Position numbers and translations under genes: made by a program. The notes beneath the pieces are model-generated. The model had not been told where the DNA came from and made no database searches. It saw only the letters and a program-made list of their open reading frames with translations. Shown here in pieces: positions 21,892 to 33,059 of a DNA stretch of 64,000 nucleotides. Position 1 is the stretch's first letter; each line of letters starts with the position of its first letter. The stretch is from the NCBI RefSeq assembly GCF_029784155.1, contig NC_073693.1, positions 181,371,802 through 181,435,801 of the forward strand, in the 5' to 3' direction. This DNA comes from Uranotaenia lowii. Taxonomy: Eukaryota > Arthropoda > Insecta > Diptera > Culicidae.

Positions 21892-23455
21892 GGGCATCCG
21901 CAGCAACCGCGAGTATAGTGAAAATGCTCACACGCCACCATCACTCTGATACCGCACCGGGGGTTAGTATATGGGTGAGCAAAATAGGGCCGTTGCCGTC
22001 GGGACCGACAAAGTCACCAAATTTGCTCACAAGAAAGGGGCGAGAGCAACTGAAAAAAATCTACCGTTTAATACTTAGTTAAACAAACGACTTTCAGCGT
22101 GTGAAGTTTGTTGACATTTTCATTTTGCGCATCGGGTCGAACCTAGTCGAACCGTCCAACTGCCCACAGAATACCGGCCGTGGTGGAACCGGCAGATTTG
22201 TTTGCTGTCGGTGTTTTGTTTAGCTGCATTTGCTGCAACAAAGGATCTTACCAAAACCAAACGCTAATTACCATAGGTCCATCAACAGCACAAGATGAAC
22301 AAATCGCATCAAGGCCAGCAGCAACAGCAGAGAATTTGATCGACAAGTTCCGTCACGTAAAGTTGGATTGCCTGGGTATCCCAACACGAGAGCGGAACAT
22401 TCGATTCAGTTTCTACCCGATCTACGACGATGGTTATGCTATGGTCAGTGGTTATGCATTGCATCATTCAATGGTCGGTAAGTATTTTGGTGTATTTTAA
22501 ATTGAAAATATATGTTTCAAATATTCACGAATTTTAAAAAGTTGAAATTTTTTTTTCAACTCTGATGTTCAATCAATTTTTTACTTAATTTTAGGATACC
22601 CGCAGCATAAAAGCACCTAACTACAAGCTACAACTAAAGCATACCTAACTAGAATAATCTATGCAAAGTGATATAAACAAATGGAAAACATGCTAATATC
22701 TGTATCTGTAAATGTGCTATTAAAATTGTTATTAAAACATTTTTACACATATTATCTGCCGCGACACATGAGGCACCTGACGAATTTTTAAAGCGTTCCG
22801 AATAAGGAAGGTGAAAAGCGGAAAGTGATGAATTTGAATCTATTGATTCGAAGATGTTTTAGTTGAATAATAAAATAGTTTATTGTTAAATGGTTTTTCA
22901 TTTTCAGCATCTGAAATAAGAATTTATGGCAAGCGATTGAAAGGCAGAATTTTTCCTAGGAATCTTGCTCCCAGCGCATGGACTCTACAATTATTTTACT
23001 TCGTCACCATAATGATTACTTACATTGATTTTTGTTTACAATTGGAACAGTTCAAAATGTAATATTTTATGTTTTTTTTTCAAGGCCTTTTCCCCTTGTT
23101 CAAGAAAAATATTTCTACTTTTCGTGGTCCTGGTACGACCTTTTTTTGCCTACGCTCTTTTAAATACGAATGATGATTACAAGGATTTTCTTTAATCTAT
23201 TTGGAATTCATACAATCTACCATGCAAAAAATCACCATCAATCGAATTTTAAGCGAAAACACTCACGGCTCAGAAAACTTACTCGATCCGTATAATTTTT
23301 TATCAAGATTTTCTGCTAACATTTTCTCAGTGCTATGCTAAATTTAAAAATAAATCTGCTAACGTCCGGTGCGCGAAAGAGTATGTATACCAAAAGCGGT
23401 CCGCTGAAATGAGCAAAACCGGGCCGCGTGTACTCCCGTATTGGTGCGTTTGCTC
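21892..23455 (+). mobile_element. PIF/Harbinger-like TIR element, copy B, with different cargo
   Basis: Same ends as copy A (GGGCATCCGCAGC and GGTGCGTTTGCTC), flanked by TAA at 21889-21891 and 23456-23458. The first 220 bp and last 110 bp match copy A closely (for example GGGTTAGTATATGGGTGAGC), while the middle is unrelated to copy A. It carries a two-exon reading frame (22180-22620) followed by AATAAA at about 22866. No transposase is visible. Confidence 0.75.
22180..22620 (+). CDS. Two-exon frame inside PIF-like copy B, unknown protein
   Basis: ATG at 22180 opens MVEPADLFAVGVLFSCICC and runs through LIDKFRHVKLDCLGIPTRER and SFYPIYDDGYAMVSGY to the donor G|GTAAGT at 22478. The acceptor TTAATTTTAG (22594) restores the frame (G|GA) and reads YPQHKST and a stop at 22618-22620. 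The total is about 107 codons. An overlapping ATG in another frame begins MNKSHQGQQQQQ. I recognise no family. It may be a captured segment of a host gene, including its terminal exon. Confidence 0.4.
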
Positions 23456-23458
23456 TAA

Positions 23459-23705
23459 GAAAAGATTAATTAGTTGAATTTTTCATTTGAAATCACGTCG
23501 TAATTATATTAATTTTAAATACACTGTACTTATCAGTACTTTTTCGTCTCCGAGCGTCGCATCCAAACAATCATTTTGTGTTTTGGATCTCTCTGAGTTG
23601 TTTTGATCTATTTTTCTCGAAAAAGTGTGCGTCTTTGCTAAATCCCAGGATTTGGAACTCGCTAGATGAAAACAACTCATAATTTTGAAGGTTTCCAACT
23701 CAGTT
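23459..23705. other. Short AT-rich segment between elements
   Basis: Nothing recognised. It ends in CAACTCAGTT, which together with TTGTTTTCG after 26573 restores a CTCAGTTGTTTT word like the one at about 21322, marking the empty site of the next element. Confidence 0.5.
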
Positions 23706-26573
23706 CCCAGCCAACAATTTGGTAGGTATATCAAAAGATATACGTACGTCTATGTCGACACAAATCATCGTACATGACGTTAGAAAAAAGCATATACCTA
23801 CCAAAAGTGGAGGCAATATACGTACATGTTTTCGTTATTTTCTGGTTTACGACATCGACAACATCATATGTGATGTCATTCACGATGTTAGAAATACTTT
23901 GGTACTTTATATCGCATTGGCGTCGTTTTGTACGTTACATTAAAGGATTCGATTCATGCGCATTTACGATGATGAGACGATTGACAGTTCCATCCACACT
24001 TTATGCGATGTGTGTTTTACCCTTTTACGACTTGAAAGCGATATGATGATAAATTGGCGATTTAAGTAACCCTTAATGCGAGGTGTGTTGAACTCTTGTA
24101 CGAATTGAAGCAATCTGACGATGAATTGGCGATTTAAGTCACCCTTTATGCGAGATGTTTTGTACTCTTGTATGACTCGAAGCAATCTGACGATGGAATG
24201 TCGATTTATGTCACCCTTTATGCGAGATGTATTGCAGTCATATACGATGTTCAGAGATTTTAACCTCGATTGACATCTTAAGTCACATTTTATAAGATGT
24301 GTGTTGTAAGCTTGTACGATATGATGCAATTTGACATTTGATGGACTCTTTAAACGATATTTTATGTGAGTTGGGATGTACTCATGTACGATTTGTATCA
24401 TAAAACGATTTTGCGGACCATTTTATGTAGCATGTTATGTGTAATATTGTGATTGAAATACGACGCTAGGAAGAAATAAAATTAATTGATGATTTCAACT
24501 GATTTTTATTATAACTAACATTGAAATGCACAACATATATTTTCGTAGGTACCGCAACCGGGCATTGTCCCGCTCGCTACTTTCCTAATAGCCACCGCCT
24601 CCATGCCTCCCTTAGGATCTTTGACGCCTCTTTCTTCCGGGTTTACAGCGGAAATTGCCGGGCTACAATTCGGTCCGTGAACATTCCTTGATACTCGTAG
24701 TATGCAAATCGCCGGTTAATTATCCGGCGGGTTTTTTTAATCTGAGCCTAGTAGGGGAGAGTAATCCTGTTATTTTTGAAAGGAAAATGTTAGTGAGGTT
24801 TCTGTCCAACGTTGTTTTTCCAAAACCTACCTTTATTATTTTTTTCATCCGTTTGCTTGTTTGCTTTAGTCGTCAACTTTCACAAAATTCAAATGCTGAT
24901 ACAAAATTGCAAGCACGATCGCAAAATTGCACATCCACTGAACACGATCTATCACGATGAAGTTTTAATATCATGATGAGATGTGGGCGAACGCTAAGTA
25001 TCTGTTAATATGAATCTGATTTGATCGCATTAAACATATTTATATCGTGGGTAAAGTCACCGATTATACGATTATAATTATACTTGTTATAATATTTGTA
25101 GCTATATCGGAAAGACACGGTGTTAATTTGCCTACTAATGTGACATTCTAGTAAACATACAACGTGACACGAAAGACGATGCTTACGTAGTATTCTTTAC
25201 GAATTTATTCGAAGTCATTTACGATTTCGATTCGAAAGTAATTTGTGTACCAATAAAATGCTTCTTAAGAAATCTTATGCGATCGTTATAAGATTTCATT
25301 TGACATCGGCGGAACTAAATACGACTTCATCCAACATATCGTAACTAAGTCGTATTTCATTGGGAAGTTGCATCTTCTACGATGAATAAACGACATGGTC
25401 GAATGGTAAGTGTACATATTTACGATTCCGATTTGAGTTTGAAAGTTAATGACTAGGTCATCCACCTCCGGCCAGCTCAACTCAAATACTTACGCTCTCA
25501 GGGTCGGCGCACGTTCTCAGGGAGGACGGGTACGACCAATCGCTGCCAACAAAGCGGACAAATCCAATCGAACAAGACAAATACACAAGGGCTCATTACA
25601 ACAGGTTAAATTACAAGAGGTGGGAAATATGATTTTACATTTTATTTAAACTTGCCGTTTTTCTGCCGTCATCGGGGAATCTCATCGGCACCTGGGATGG
25701 CCATCCCTGCAGTCTCGAACTCGTATGCTGTTACCTCCGTTTAATCCGCCAGAAATCGTAGATAACCTGGCGACGATAATGTTGCTCTCGGTGGCTGGAT
25801 CGGGATTGTGGGTGGTTTGTTTACCGATCACCAGACCGAAGTACCGGCACCCCGGCCGTAGAGATGTAGGCCGCGGGTCAGGTAGTGTTGACGGGTCTTA
25901 CCCAAAATTTTACACCGCCCACAGGGGCGTCGCTCGGAGCTGCTTCTCGTGATGTTAGCAATGCGGACGGAACACTTTAAAACCTGGCAAAGCGTTTGGA
26001 AACGGCTTGACGCTTCCCAAGACGGTTGGGGATTTCACCGGGCACTTAGCAGAGTTACACCGATTGACGGAAGTGTAAAACTGACCTCACTTGCTTCTGG
26101 CCACGGTTCCTCCCTTTTCCTCGGCTCACTTGGCCGGACACTCCGCACACTGAAATACTCCGAACTACTAAAAATCTTCGGTGAGGATTTCGACGTGTTT
26201 GTCGTTTCCGTGTTCCTGATTAAGTGAACGAGCCAATGGCTTCCGTTCACGCATAAGCCCAAGAGTTTCGCTCTTTCCTTTTGAGCCTATTCTGGATCCG
26301 GTCTCAGATGTATAATTTGACACCTGTCATTTGACGGTCAACCCCGATTCCGACACATTAGGCAAACTGTTTTATAGCTACTTTAAATTTAAATTTTAAA
26401 CATCTAATGAGCCAAAACTAACAAAAACAAATTAACAAACACGCGCAAACAAAACAAATATTTGTATTCCTCCATAGAATTGGTACCGAATGTTGACTTT
26501 GATGAATCGGTAACAAGTTGCATCTATATACGAGTTCGACGATGATTTCTTTTACGATTTCATGTTGGCTGGG
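23706..26573. mobile_element. CCCAGCCAACA TIR element flanked by TT
   Basis: CCCAGCCAACA (23706-23716) and TGTTGGCTGGG (26563-26573) are perfect 11-bp inverted ends; TT lies on both sides. The left half holds a degenerate tandem array (23985-24430). Both ends contain many TACGAT/ATCGTA words. The centre (24540-26400) is GC-richer and gene-like on the + strand, with no function I can name. The superfamily is not assigned. Confidence 0.6.
23985..24430. repeat. Degenerate tandem repeat, about 65-75 bp unit
   Basis: About six units built around TTATGCGAGATGT, ACTCTTGTACGA and CAATCTGACGATGAATTGG. On the minus strand the array stays open for 145 codons and yields repeated IKGDLNRQFIVRLL peptides, a consequence of a repeat length near a multiple of three rather than evidence for a gene. 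Confidence 0.75.
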
Positions 26574-26755
26574 TTGTTTTCGTCTTCATACAGGGTGCGA
26601 CTCCTGAATCGAATCAAATTTTCGCATATACGCATGACATCACATATGATGTTTTCGCTTACTAGTTGTCAATCGATTCGGACGTGTTTTTTCCGCTCCT
26701 CCGTACTCTGCGTTTAACTTTTTTTTTATCGCCCGCTGTTTTTAAATTAATTAAA

Positions 26756-27208
26756 ATGAAGTGTGAAATTTGTTCTCTGGACTCTGCCACTGATTCAATC
26801 ATGTGGAAGTGCATTGGTTGCCCGCGAGTTTTCCATGCATCCTGTGTGGGAGTTGTTATTCAAAGAAACACATTGAGGAGCAAAAAAGTGGATTCCAGTG
26901 CGTACCTCTTACCGTGCTGTCAAACTTGCCAGGAGCTCGTTAATGCTAAGCTAGAAATCAACTGTTTAGCTGAAGAACAAAAAAAACTAGCTGAGCTGAT
27001 TCACAAAAACACGGAGGTGGCGCATCGCTTTGCGCTTCAGCATGATCAGTCAAACATGATCTTAGAGGCGATCGAAGGGCTAGAAATAGCTATGCAGGCC
27101 ATTAAATTAGAGCTCACTACCAGAGATGTTAAAATCGCGAGTCTACATACTCGCACTTTGCCCTTCTTTGCAGAACGATTTTATTTCGTTAAACTCAATC
27201 TGCAATGA
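26756..27208 (+). CDS. CR1-like LINE ORF1, N-terminal PHD-finger part
   Basis: ATG at 26756 follows a probable LINE 5' UTR (from about 26660). The protein starts MKCEICSLDSATDS and has cysteine/histidine spacing of a PHD-type finger: CEIC, CIGC, FHASC, then CCQTC. An alpha-helical segment follows (AEEQKKLAELIHKNTEVAH). PHD-like ORF1 proteins are known from CR1-clade LINEs. The frame stops at 27208, before a hAT insertion at 27290; ORF1 resumes in 28520-29437, so this is the front part of a broken ORF1. Confidence 0.75.
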   Translation: MKCEICSLDSATDSIMWKCIGCPRVFHASCVGVVIQRNTLRSKKVDSSAYLLPCCQTCQELVNAKLEINCLAEEQKKLAELIHKNTEVAHRFALQHDQSNMILEAIEGLEIAMQAIKLELTTRDVKIASLHTRTLPFFAERFYFVKLNLQ

Positions 27209-27289
27209 TGCTATCTAAAGTTCAACTCGGAAAGCATCAGGAAGTAAGCTTCGGGTAAACTCGGCAGGAGTAAACAGCAATCGGGGGGG

Positions 27290-28061
27290 CAGCGTTACCA
27301 CATATACAGATTTTTCTGTAATCATACAGATTTTTTCGAATTTTTCAAACCAAGAATCTGTATATACAGATTACAGATAATTGGAAGTTTATACAGATTT
27401 TATACAGATTTTCAGAAAATTATTTTTTTTAACGTTGTTTTGAACAAACTTTTAGAAAATGATCCAGCGTTCAAGCCATCTTCAATTGGCACAGCCACAA
27501 ATTTGAAAATTCGGGATCGGGGCTTTAAAAATACAAAGTGTATAACGACAAACAAGGGTTTGAAAACAGATTGAACCCTATATTTGAGAATCATGACTAA
27601 GATCGGACATTACATTACACGATTCGTAACTTTCAATGCTATGTTAAAAATTATTGACTTACTTCAGCGGCTGTGGACACTTTTGTAGCAGTATTCTGTG
27701 AATATAAATATGTAAAGAAATTAGCTTATTTAAGCGACTTTTGACATAATTTTCTAAACCCAACTGATTGGTTAACCTAGGAAGGACACATTTCGCAGTT
27801 ATTCGTACAGAGTTAAACCAAATAGCAATTTTCGTGTAGCAAACTGACAGAATTAGCAATGATTTAACAGTCAGCAGTCTGCAAAAATCATAAGTACAAT
27901 CCAATTCAATACACTATGCGTTATACATACGTCATCGTATTACAGCATTAGTATCCGGAAACGATATTTCAGATACAGATTTCAATACAGATTTTTGAGA
28001 TTTGATACAGATAAAAAAGATTTTTTGCCTTGAAAATACAGATTAAAATGTGGCATCGCTG
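27290..28061. mobile_element. hAT-like element, sister of 95-2984
   Basis: The termini CAGCGTTACCACAT and ATGTGGCATCGCTG are inverted and flanked by an imperfect 8-bp repeat (CGGGGGGG and CGGGGGAA). The same architecture as 95-2984 is seen, but the repeated subterminal word is ATACAGATTTTT instead of ATACCGATTTTT. It is non-coding and interrupts LINE ORF1. Confidence 0.75.
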
Positions 28062-28519
28062 CGGGGGAAAAACATCAGCGAAGCAAACGAACAGTTCAGC
28101 GAATTAAAGAAAAAATCGTTTTCGTTCGGCAGCCGAACACATCAATCGGACAACGCATGGGGGCGTGGCTAAAAGTGATAGATACAAGGGAACGGGAAAC
28201 GAGCGAGAGAAGGGTGCGAGGAATGCTAACTCGGTCCGTCGGGCAACGATCGCTCGTGAGCATTCGTGTACGGTAAGCTTCGTTCTGTTGTTTCATTGGT
28301 GTGATTTTATTCCTGCGAGGAGGGGAAAACATCAACTCGGAACTATTCTCTTCGTTTTGTGTGCAATCACGTCATGATTGGAACGAAGATAAAATCAATC
28401 TGCACACAACAAGTTAAACTCGGAAAAAATCAGCCGAATGATTCTTTCCGAGGCGAGTTTAAACACCGCTGCTCACTACAATTAATAAAAACAGCACTTT
28501 AGCTGGATCTGTCGCTGCT
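28062..28519 (+). other. Decayed middle part of the LINE ORF1 region
   Basis: Short open stretches (NEQFSELKKKSFSFGSRTHQ) suggest continuing ORF1 coding sequence, but stops and shifts interrupt it between about 28165 and 28500. Confidence 0.4.
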
Positions 28520-29437
28520 TTGAAAAACCATGCGACATCGCTTTTCGACACGGCTATGTTGACTTCGCAGGAATGCCTAACAAAGTCAATTAATTCAGTG
28601 ACGTCAGGTCTTTCCAAAGACCTGTGCAACATAAATGAGGAACTCAGTCAGCTACAACAGCTGTCGATGGAAATCGCCTCAAGTTGCACGATTACGTCAA
28701 ACCCAGTATTGGAGCTTGATATACTGGATGAGTTAAAAACATTATCAGCCAACATAGCCTCTGCCCGTTGTCGTTCTCCCTCACCTCCGACACCAGATTA
28801 CCCAAGCCTAGATATCGAGCTAAACAGAAAATTAAAATTAAATGACTCAGGTTGGCGACTTCTGGGTACAAAAAAGGTGTGGAAAGCTGACTGGGCAGAG
28901 TTCGATATTCGCCAGTCGCGTCGCAGAGAGCAACAAAAAAACGCTGATAAAGCGAAAAAACGAAGAAAACGTCAACGTCAAATCAAACCGATCAAAAAGC
29001 CTTCCACTGACAAAGAACTGCTTGCTGCCGCCAAGGTCACGTTTAATAGGAAACCTCAGCCGAAAACAAAGATCCCGACCTTCATCAATTTTCAACGTGG
29101 ACATACTCTAAACCCTGGACCCTCTACTGTATCATCAAATACACCACCACTGGACCCTGGACCCTCTTTTGTGTCACCTAATACGCCACCACATCATGAT
29201 AGGCTACCGGCTAGGTTCCCGACTACTGCTGCGGCAACGACTTCACCGCACCAAGCAAATATGTGCACACATCATCCATCGACTTCCATGCCGCCATATG
29301 CAACGTTCAATCCGTGTCTCACTTCATTCAGTGCACCCTTTGCCGGCCCCTGCTACCACCATGGCCCTAATGCATTTGATTTCAACAACCCGGTAATGTA
29401 TCCATATTTTCTGCCCCATCGACGCGTGCCACTATAG
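28520..29437 (+). CDS. CR1-like LINE ORF1, C-terminal part
   Basis: A 305-codon frame with a helical N-terminal half (KDLCNINEELSQLQQL), a tryptophan block (SGWRLLGTKKVWKADWAEFD), a highly basic stretch (KAKKRRKRQRQIKPIKK) and a Pro/Thr/His-rich C-terminus. Basic, low-complexity ORF1 C-termini are usual for LINE RNA-binding proteins. It stops at TAG 29435-29437, 11 bases before ORF2 begins. It is separated from the PHD part by the hAT insertion and internal decay. Confidence 0.7.
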   Translation: MKNHATSLFDTAMLTSQECLTKSINSVTSGLSKDLCNINEELSQLQQLSMEIASSCTITSNPVLELDILDELKTLSANIASARCRSPSPPTPDYPSLDIELNRKLKLNDSGWRLLGTKKVWKADWAEFDIRQSRRREQQKNADKAKKRRKRQRQIKPIKKPSTDKELLAAAKVTFNRKPQPKTKIPTFINFQRGHTLNPGPSTVSSNTPPLDPGPSFVSPNTPPHHDRLPARFPTTAAATTSPHQANMCTHHPSTSMPPYATFNPCLTSFSAPFAGPCYHHGPNAFDFNNPVMYPYFLPHRRVPL

Positions 29438-29448
29438 GTACTAGCTCT

Positions 29449-30450
29449 TTGATTAATGTTGACCAAGCGGATCGCGTTACAATTCGTTCGCGCGACCATA
29501 GAACATCTTCTGCCCTGAATACATCCGCTATAGTAAATAATAATGAAATTGTGGCTTATTGTCAAAATTTTAACAGAATGCGAAGTGCATCGAAATTGAA
29601 TATAATTTATAAAAATTTAGCAGCTAGTAGTTATACTATAATTTTGGGAACAGAAACAAGCTGGGATGTAAACATAAAGAGCGAAGAAGTTTTTGGTTCT
29701 AGTTTCAACGTGTTTAGAGATGATAGAAACTTTCTTCTTTCTGACAAGAAATCTGGCGGTGGTGTGGTTGTGGCAATCAACTCTGTCTTCGATTCTGAGC
29801 TCATTCCTACGACTAAACACAAAGAATTCGAGCAGGTGTGGGTCAAAGCCCGCATCTTCAATGAAACGCATATTTTTGGGTCGATTTACTTTCCGCCAGA
29901 ATATGCCACTAAAGAATATTTTCAAAAGTTTCTGTTTGACATTACTGAAATGTTCGCAAATTTTGAGCCCGAATTTAAAATACACCTTTATGGCGACTTT
30001 AACCAATCAAGTCTCCAATTCTTAATTGATGAAGATAATGAAAGCATTCTCTTGCCGATCTGCGGTGATAATGAAACACTGCAAATTCTTTTTGATAATC
30101 TGGCTTCTTTGTGTCTTAATCAAATAAATCATGTAAAAAATGCCTGTAGTCGATATCTGGACTTATTATTTTCCAATTTGACTGATGATTTTTGTGTTGT
30201 AGAAGCTTCAGATCCAATTTGGAAAAACGAGGTCTTCCACACTGCTATCGAATTCTCAATCATATGTCCTGATCAAAAACGTTTACCAGATGATTACGAG
30301 TTTATAGAGACGTTTGACCTTTTTCATGCTAACTATAATATGATTAAAACAAAATTACAAGTTGTTGATTGGCAAACAATATTCCGAGCTGAAAACTCAA
30401 CAGACAATCAAGTGGAGATTTTTTACAAAATTCTTGGTAATATTCTCAAT
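29449..30450 (+). CDS. LINE ORF2, endonuclease part, interrupted by a 22.5-kb insertion
   Basis: Encodes an apurinic-like endonuclease domain that nicks target DNA for target-primed reverse transcription. Visible motifs are ILGTETSW (metal-binding Glu), GGGVVVAI, IHLYGDFN (Gly-Asp-Phe-Asn) and SRYLDLLFSN (SxxLD block). The terminal catalytic SDH box appears altered (EVFHTAIEF). The frame runs into the insertion after ILGNILN at 30450 and resumes, with the same phase, at 52932-54939. The start could be this ATG-equivalent or an upstream position; the ORF1 stop is 11 bases away. Confidence 0.85.
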
Positions 30451-30579
30451 CAGTTTTCGTTGTGCTTCGGTCGCGTGCAGTTCGATTTAGCTTAGCTCCC
30501 GTTCGTCGGCCGGTTACATCGATAGGGTGAGGGGAAGATTGAAGTGATTCAAAATGATGAAACTAAAAAGAATAGTGTA

Positions 30580-32309
30580 CACACAAAACTTTCGGGGCTC
30601 CACTTAGCAAAAATTCGCTGTTACTTTCCGTTAGCAAGAATATTTTTTTACTGCTGAGTTAGCACTTTTTCATCGGATCGGATAATTAGCTCAATTTGAG
30701 TAGAAATAACCCATTTGCTACTAAATTAAGCATTTTTAGTAGCATGGACTCGAACATTTAGTCTGGGCACGAATCGCGTTCGTTTGACAACTTTTTCTCC
30801 GGGTGTTTTTCGTTCGGTCGTCGTTTCGTAGTGAGAAAAATGTAGAGAAAATTGAATATTTCATTTGTTTTTATACTTTCAATGAAATGAAAACCGATAA
30901 ATTTTGTGATTGTTCTTTCGAACAATCGATCGATCGTCGGTCAACAATGCTATTTCGTGTGCCGATGATTGTTACTGGTTCCCGGCGTTTCCAGGCTGCT
31001 ACAAAACATCTGTTCGGAAACTGGTACGAATCATGCATGAGTTCCGGTGATACCTGCCTGTGTTAAGGCACATCACACAGTTGGTTCCAAGCGATCCCAT
31101 TCCAGTCAGAAGCGTGCTGGCGGAAACATGAGCAAGCAAGAAGATTACGTTGCAGAATCGTTAATTGTCCCGTCTCATCTGTACACGCTCAGCAAGTGTG
31201 CGTAAGAAACGTCAAAAACAACTCTATAGAACCAAACCCGGTTCCCGGATTCCCCACTTACCGGATTTTCTGCTTTAAACTTTTTTGCAAGAGTGTAAAT
31301 TTCTGTGTAATTATATTCATGCTTTGCTTCCAAAGTTGAAAAAAACTATTTCAGTTTTTATCTGCAATATTAAGCTGAAACATTGATGAGAGATCTCTTG
31401 CATTGGATTAAGATTTGGAATTAGGTAATATCCTGATTGCATATTTGAATACGAAATGAGATACCTTCTTGAAAATTTGGATAAAATAAGCTTGAAAACC
31501 TAAAAGTATTCATTTGATGAAAAAAATTGTTAAAAAAGTAGATCTCCCTATCACTTCTCTCACTGATATGAACAGATGAAACTTACAAGTTTCATGCATG
31601 CTTATAATAACTGATTATTTTTCCATATCAGCGTATTACATAAACTTTTCTAATTCTACTGGATAGTACCAAAATGTAGAACGTAAAATGAAAAACCTGA
31701 AACAAGAGCGTGTGTTTCATGAAGTCATTATCAATATTGTTGAATATGTTTCTAGCAAAGACCTGAAAAATAATATGTTTTTTGCACTTCTTAAGTATAT
31801 CGAACTTAAAAGTTTAAGTTGAGTCAATCTGATGTTTTTAAACAGTGCATGTGTTTGAAGTTTTCAAAGTAATTTCTGTTTTTAATTTTCAGCTTTCCTG
31901 ACCGGCTGCAAACATGGTTGAGGAAAACCTGATGTGATGACCAGCTGAAGCCCGATGTGTCGCAGAAGGCACGAATTCGGATACACTTAGTAATGGTGCG
32001 GGTTATGCAATAAAATTTAAAATAAATTCAAGATCAGTTTTTTATTTATTAAAAACTACACAAATTCCACACAAACTGTTTTATTGAAATTTCATATTTA
32101 CTAGTAATTTTCAGTAAAAAAAAAATTGCTTGAAATTTAGCAAACAAAGATTATTTTTTACTGAAAAATTAGTAAACATTCAGTCGGGACACTTTTTGCA
32201 ATTTTGCTAAAAGTTTAGTTAAATTTTTTTGCTAAATTGATTGCTAAGTTTTTAGCTGGTCAAATTTGAGCAAAATTTTGCTAATTTTCGGCCTCGAAAA
32301 TTTTGTGTG
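30580..32309 (+). mobile_element. E1: TA-flanked CACACAAAAT TIR element
   Basis: The left end is CACACAAAACTTTCGGGGC and the right end is GCCTCGAAAATTTTGTGTG, with TA at 30578-30579 and 32310-32311. The left subterminal 230 bp (CTCCACTTAGC, GCTGTTACTTTCCGTTAGCA, CCCATTTGCTACTA) match the right part of E3 read inversely. The interior is unique: a 5'-leader-like GTCGTCGTTTCGTAG segment, a frame starting MLFRVPMIVTGSRRFQAATK (about 30948), and an exon-like block after TTTTAATTTTCAG at 31892 ending near AATAAA (about 32010). It also contains the 69-bp repeat shared with 4493-4561. No transposase is seen. Confidence 0.8.
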
Positions 32310-32311
32310 TA

Positions 32312-33059
32312 CACACAAAATTTTCGAGGCTCCACTTAGCAAAAATATTGGGTTACTTTCGATTAGCAATAAGGGTTGTTTTACTTACGCGATAGCAAAA
32401 TTGTTATTTTGCTTGATTTTGGTAAAAATGCAGCCTAGTTAGCCGCTTCGTTCGAAAAGCAGCCGCCGTCTTCGAGAAAAAAAGTTCGACGCGAATCAGT
32501 GCGGTTGAGTAAATTAGATGCTGGCGGAACCTGCGGAGACTGGGCTGACAATAACGACGGAATGGAAGCCCGGTCAACATTGCTGCATGTGATGGACAAT
32601 TGGATGCGGAAATGGTGGATAAATTCACATCGGGAGCGGACAGGTAAGAGCAGATTTGGCCAATGGAAAGTCCGGTTTTAAATTTGAAAAATTCTTTGTT
32701 TTCTTTCTACAGGTTGCTGCTGCCGGCGATAACAGACAGCATTGCCATCAGGATGATCGAAAAGAAGGAAGCCAATCTGGACGCATCGGTTTTCCGCTTG
32801 GCGGATGGTCAAAAATTTGGTATTCTATTTTATAAACAGATATTTCCCCTGAATTTCCTGGAAAAATGGGAATTTCAAATCCAATAGGATCTTTTCTACC
32901 GGTTTTTGCTAAAAAAGTGAGCAAAAATTGCGGCGGCTAAATTTTTCTCTCGTTTGCTAAAATTCGAGTTAAAAAAATTTGCTAAAATGATTGCTAAGTT
33001 TCTAGCTGGTCAAATTTGAGCAAAATTTTGCTAATTTCTGGCCTCGAAAATTTTGTGTG
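32312..33059 (+). mobile_element. E2: TA-flanked CACACAAAAT TIR element
   Basis: It starts CACACAAAATTTTCGAGGC and ends GCCTCGAAAATTTTGTGTG; the TA on its left is shared with E1 and the one on its right (33060-33061) with E3. Both subterminal regions are rich in TTAGCAAAA/TTTTGCTAA words. The interior is a two-exon frame (32555-32887). No transposase is seen. Confidence 0.85.
32555..32887 (+). CDS. Two-exon cargo frame in E2, unknown protein
   Basis: After an in-frame TAA at 32552, the frame reads NIAACDGQLDAEMVDKFTSG up to the donor CAG|GTAAGAG at 32644. The acceptor TTTCTTTCTACAG at 32712 continues in the same frame with LLLPAITDSIAIRMIEKKEA and DASVFRLADGQKFG, ending at TAG 32885-32887 after a TIR-proximal extension. 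The total is about 87 codons. Frame continuity across a canonical intron argues that this derives from a real gene. There is no start codon in frame, and the family is not recognised. Confidence 0.5.

Noticed and set aside
23964..24401. Minus-strand 145-codon protein with internal repeats
   Set aside because: Produced by a tandem DNA repeat; no start context, conserved domain or splice support.
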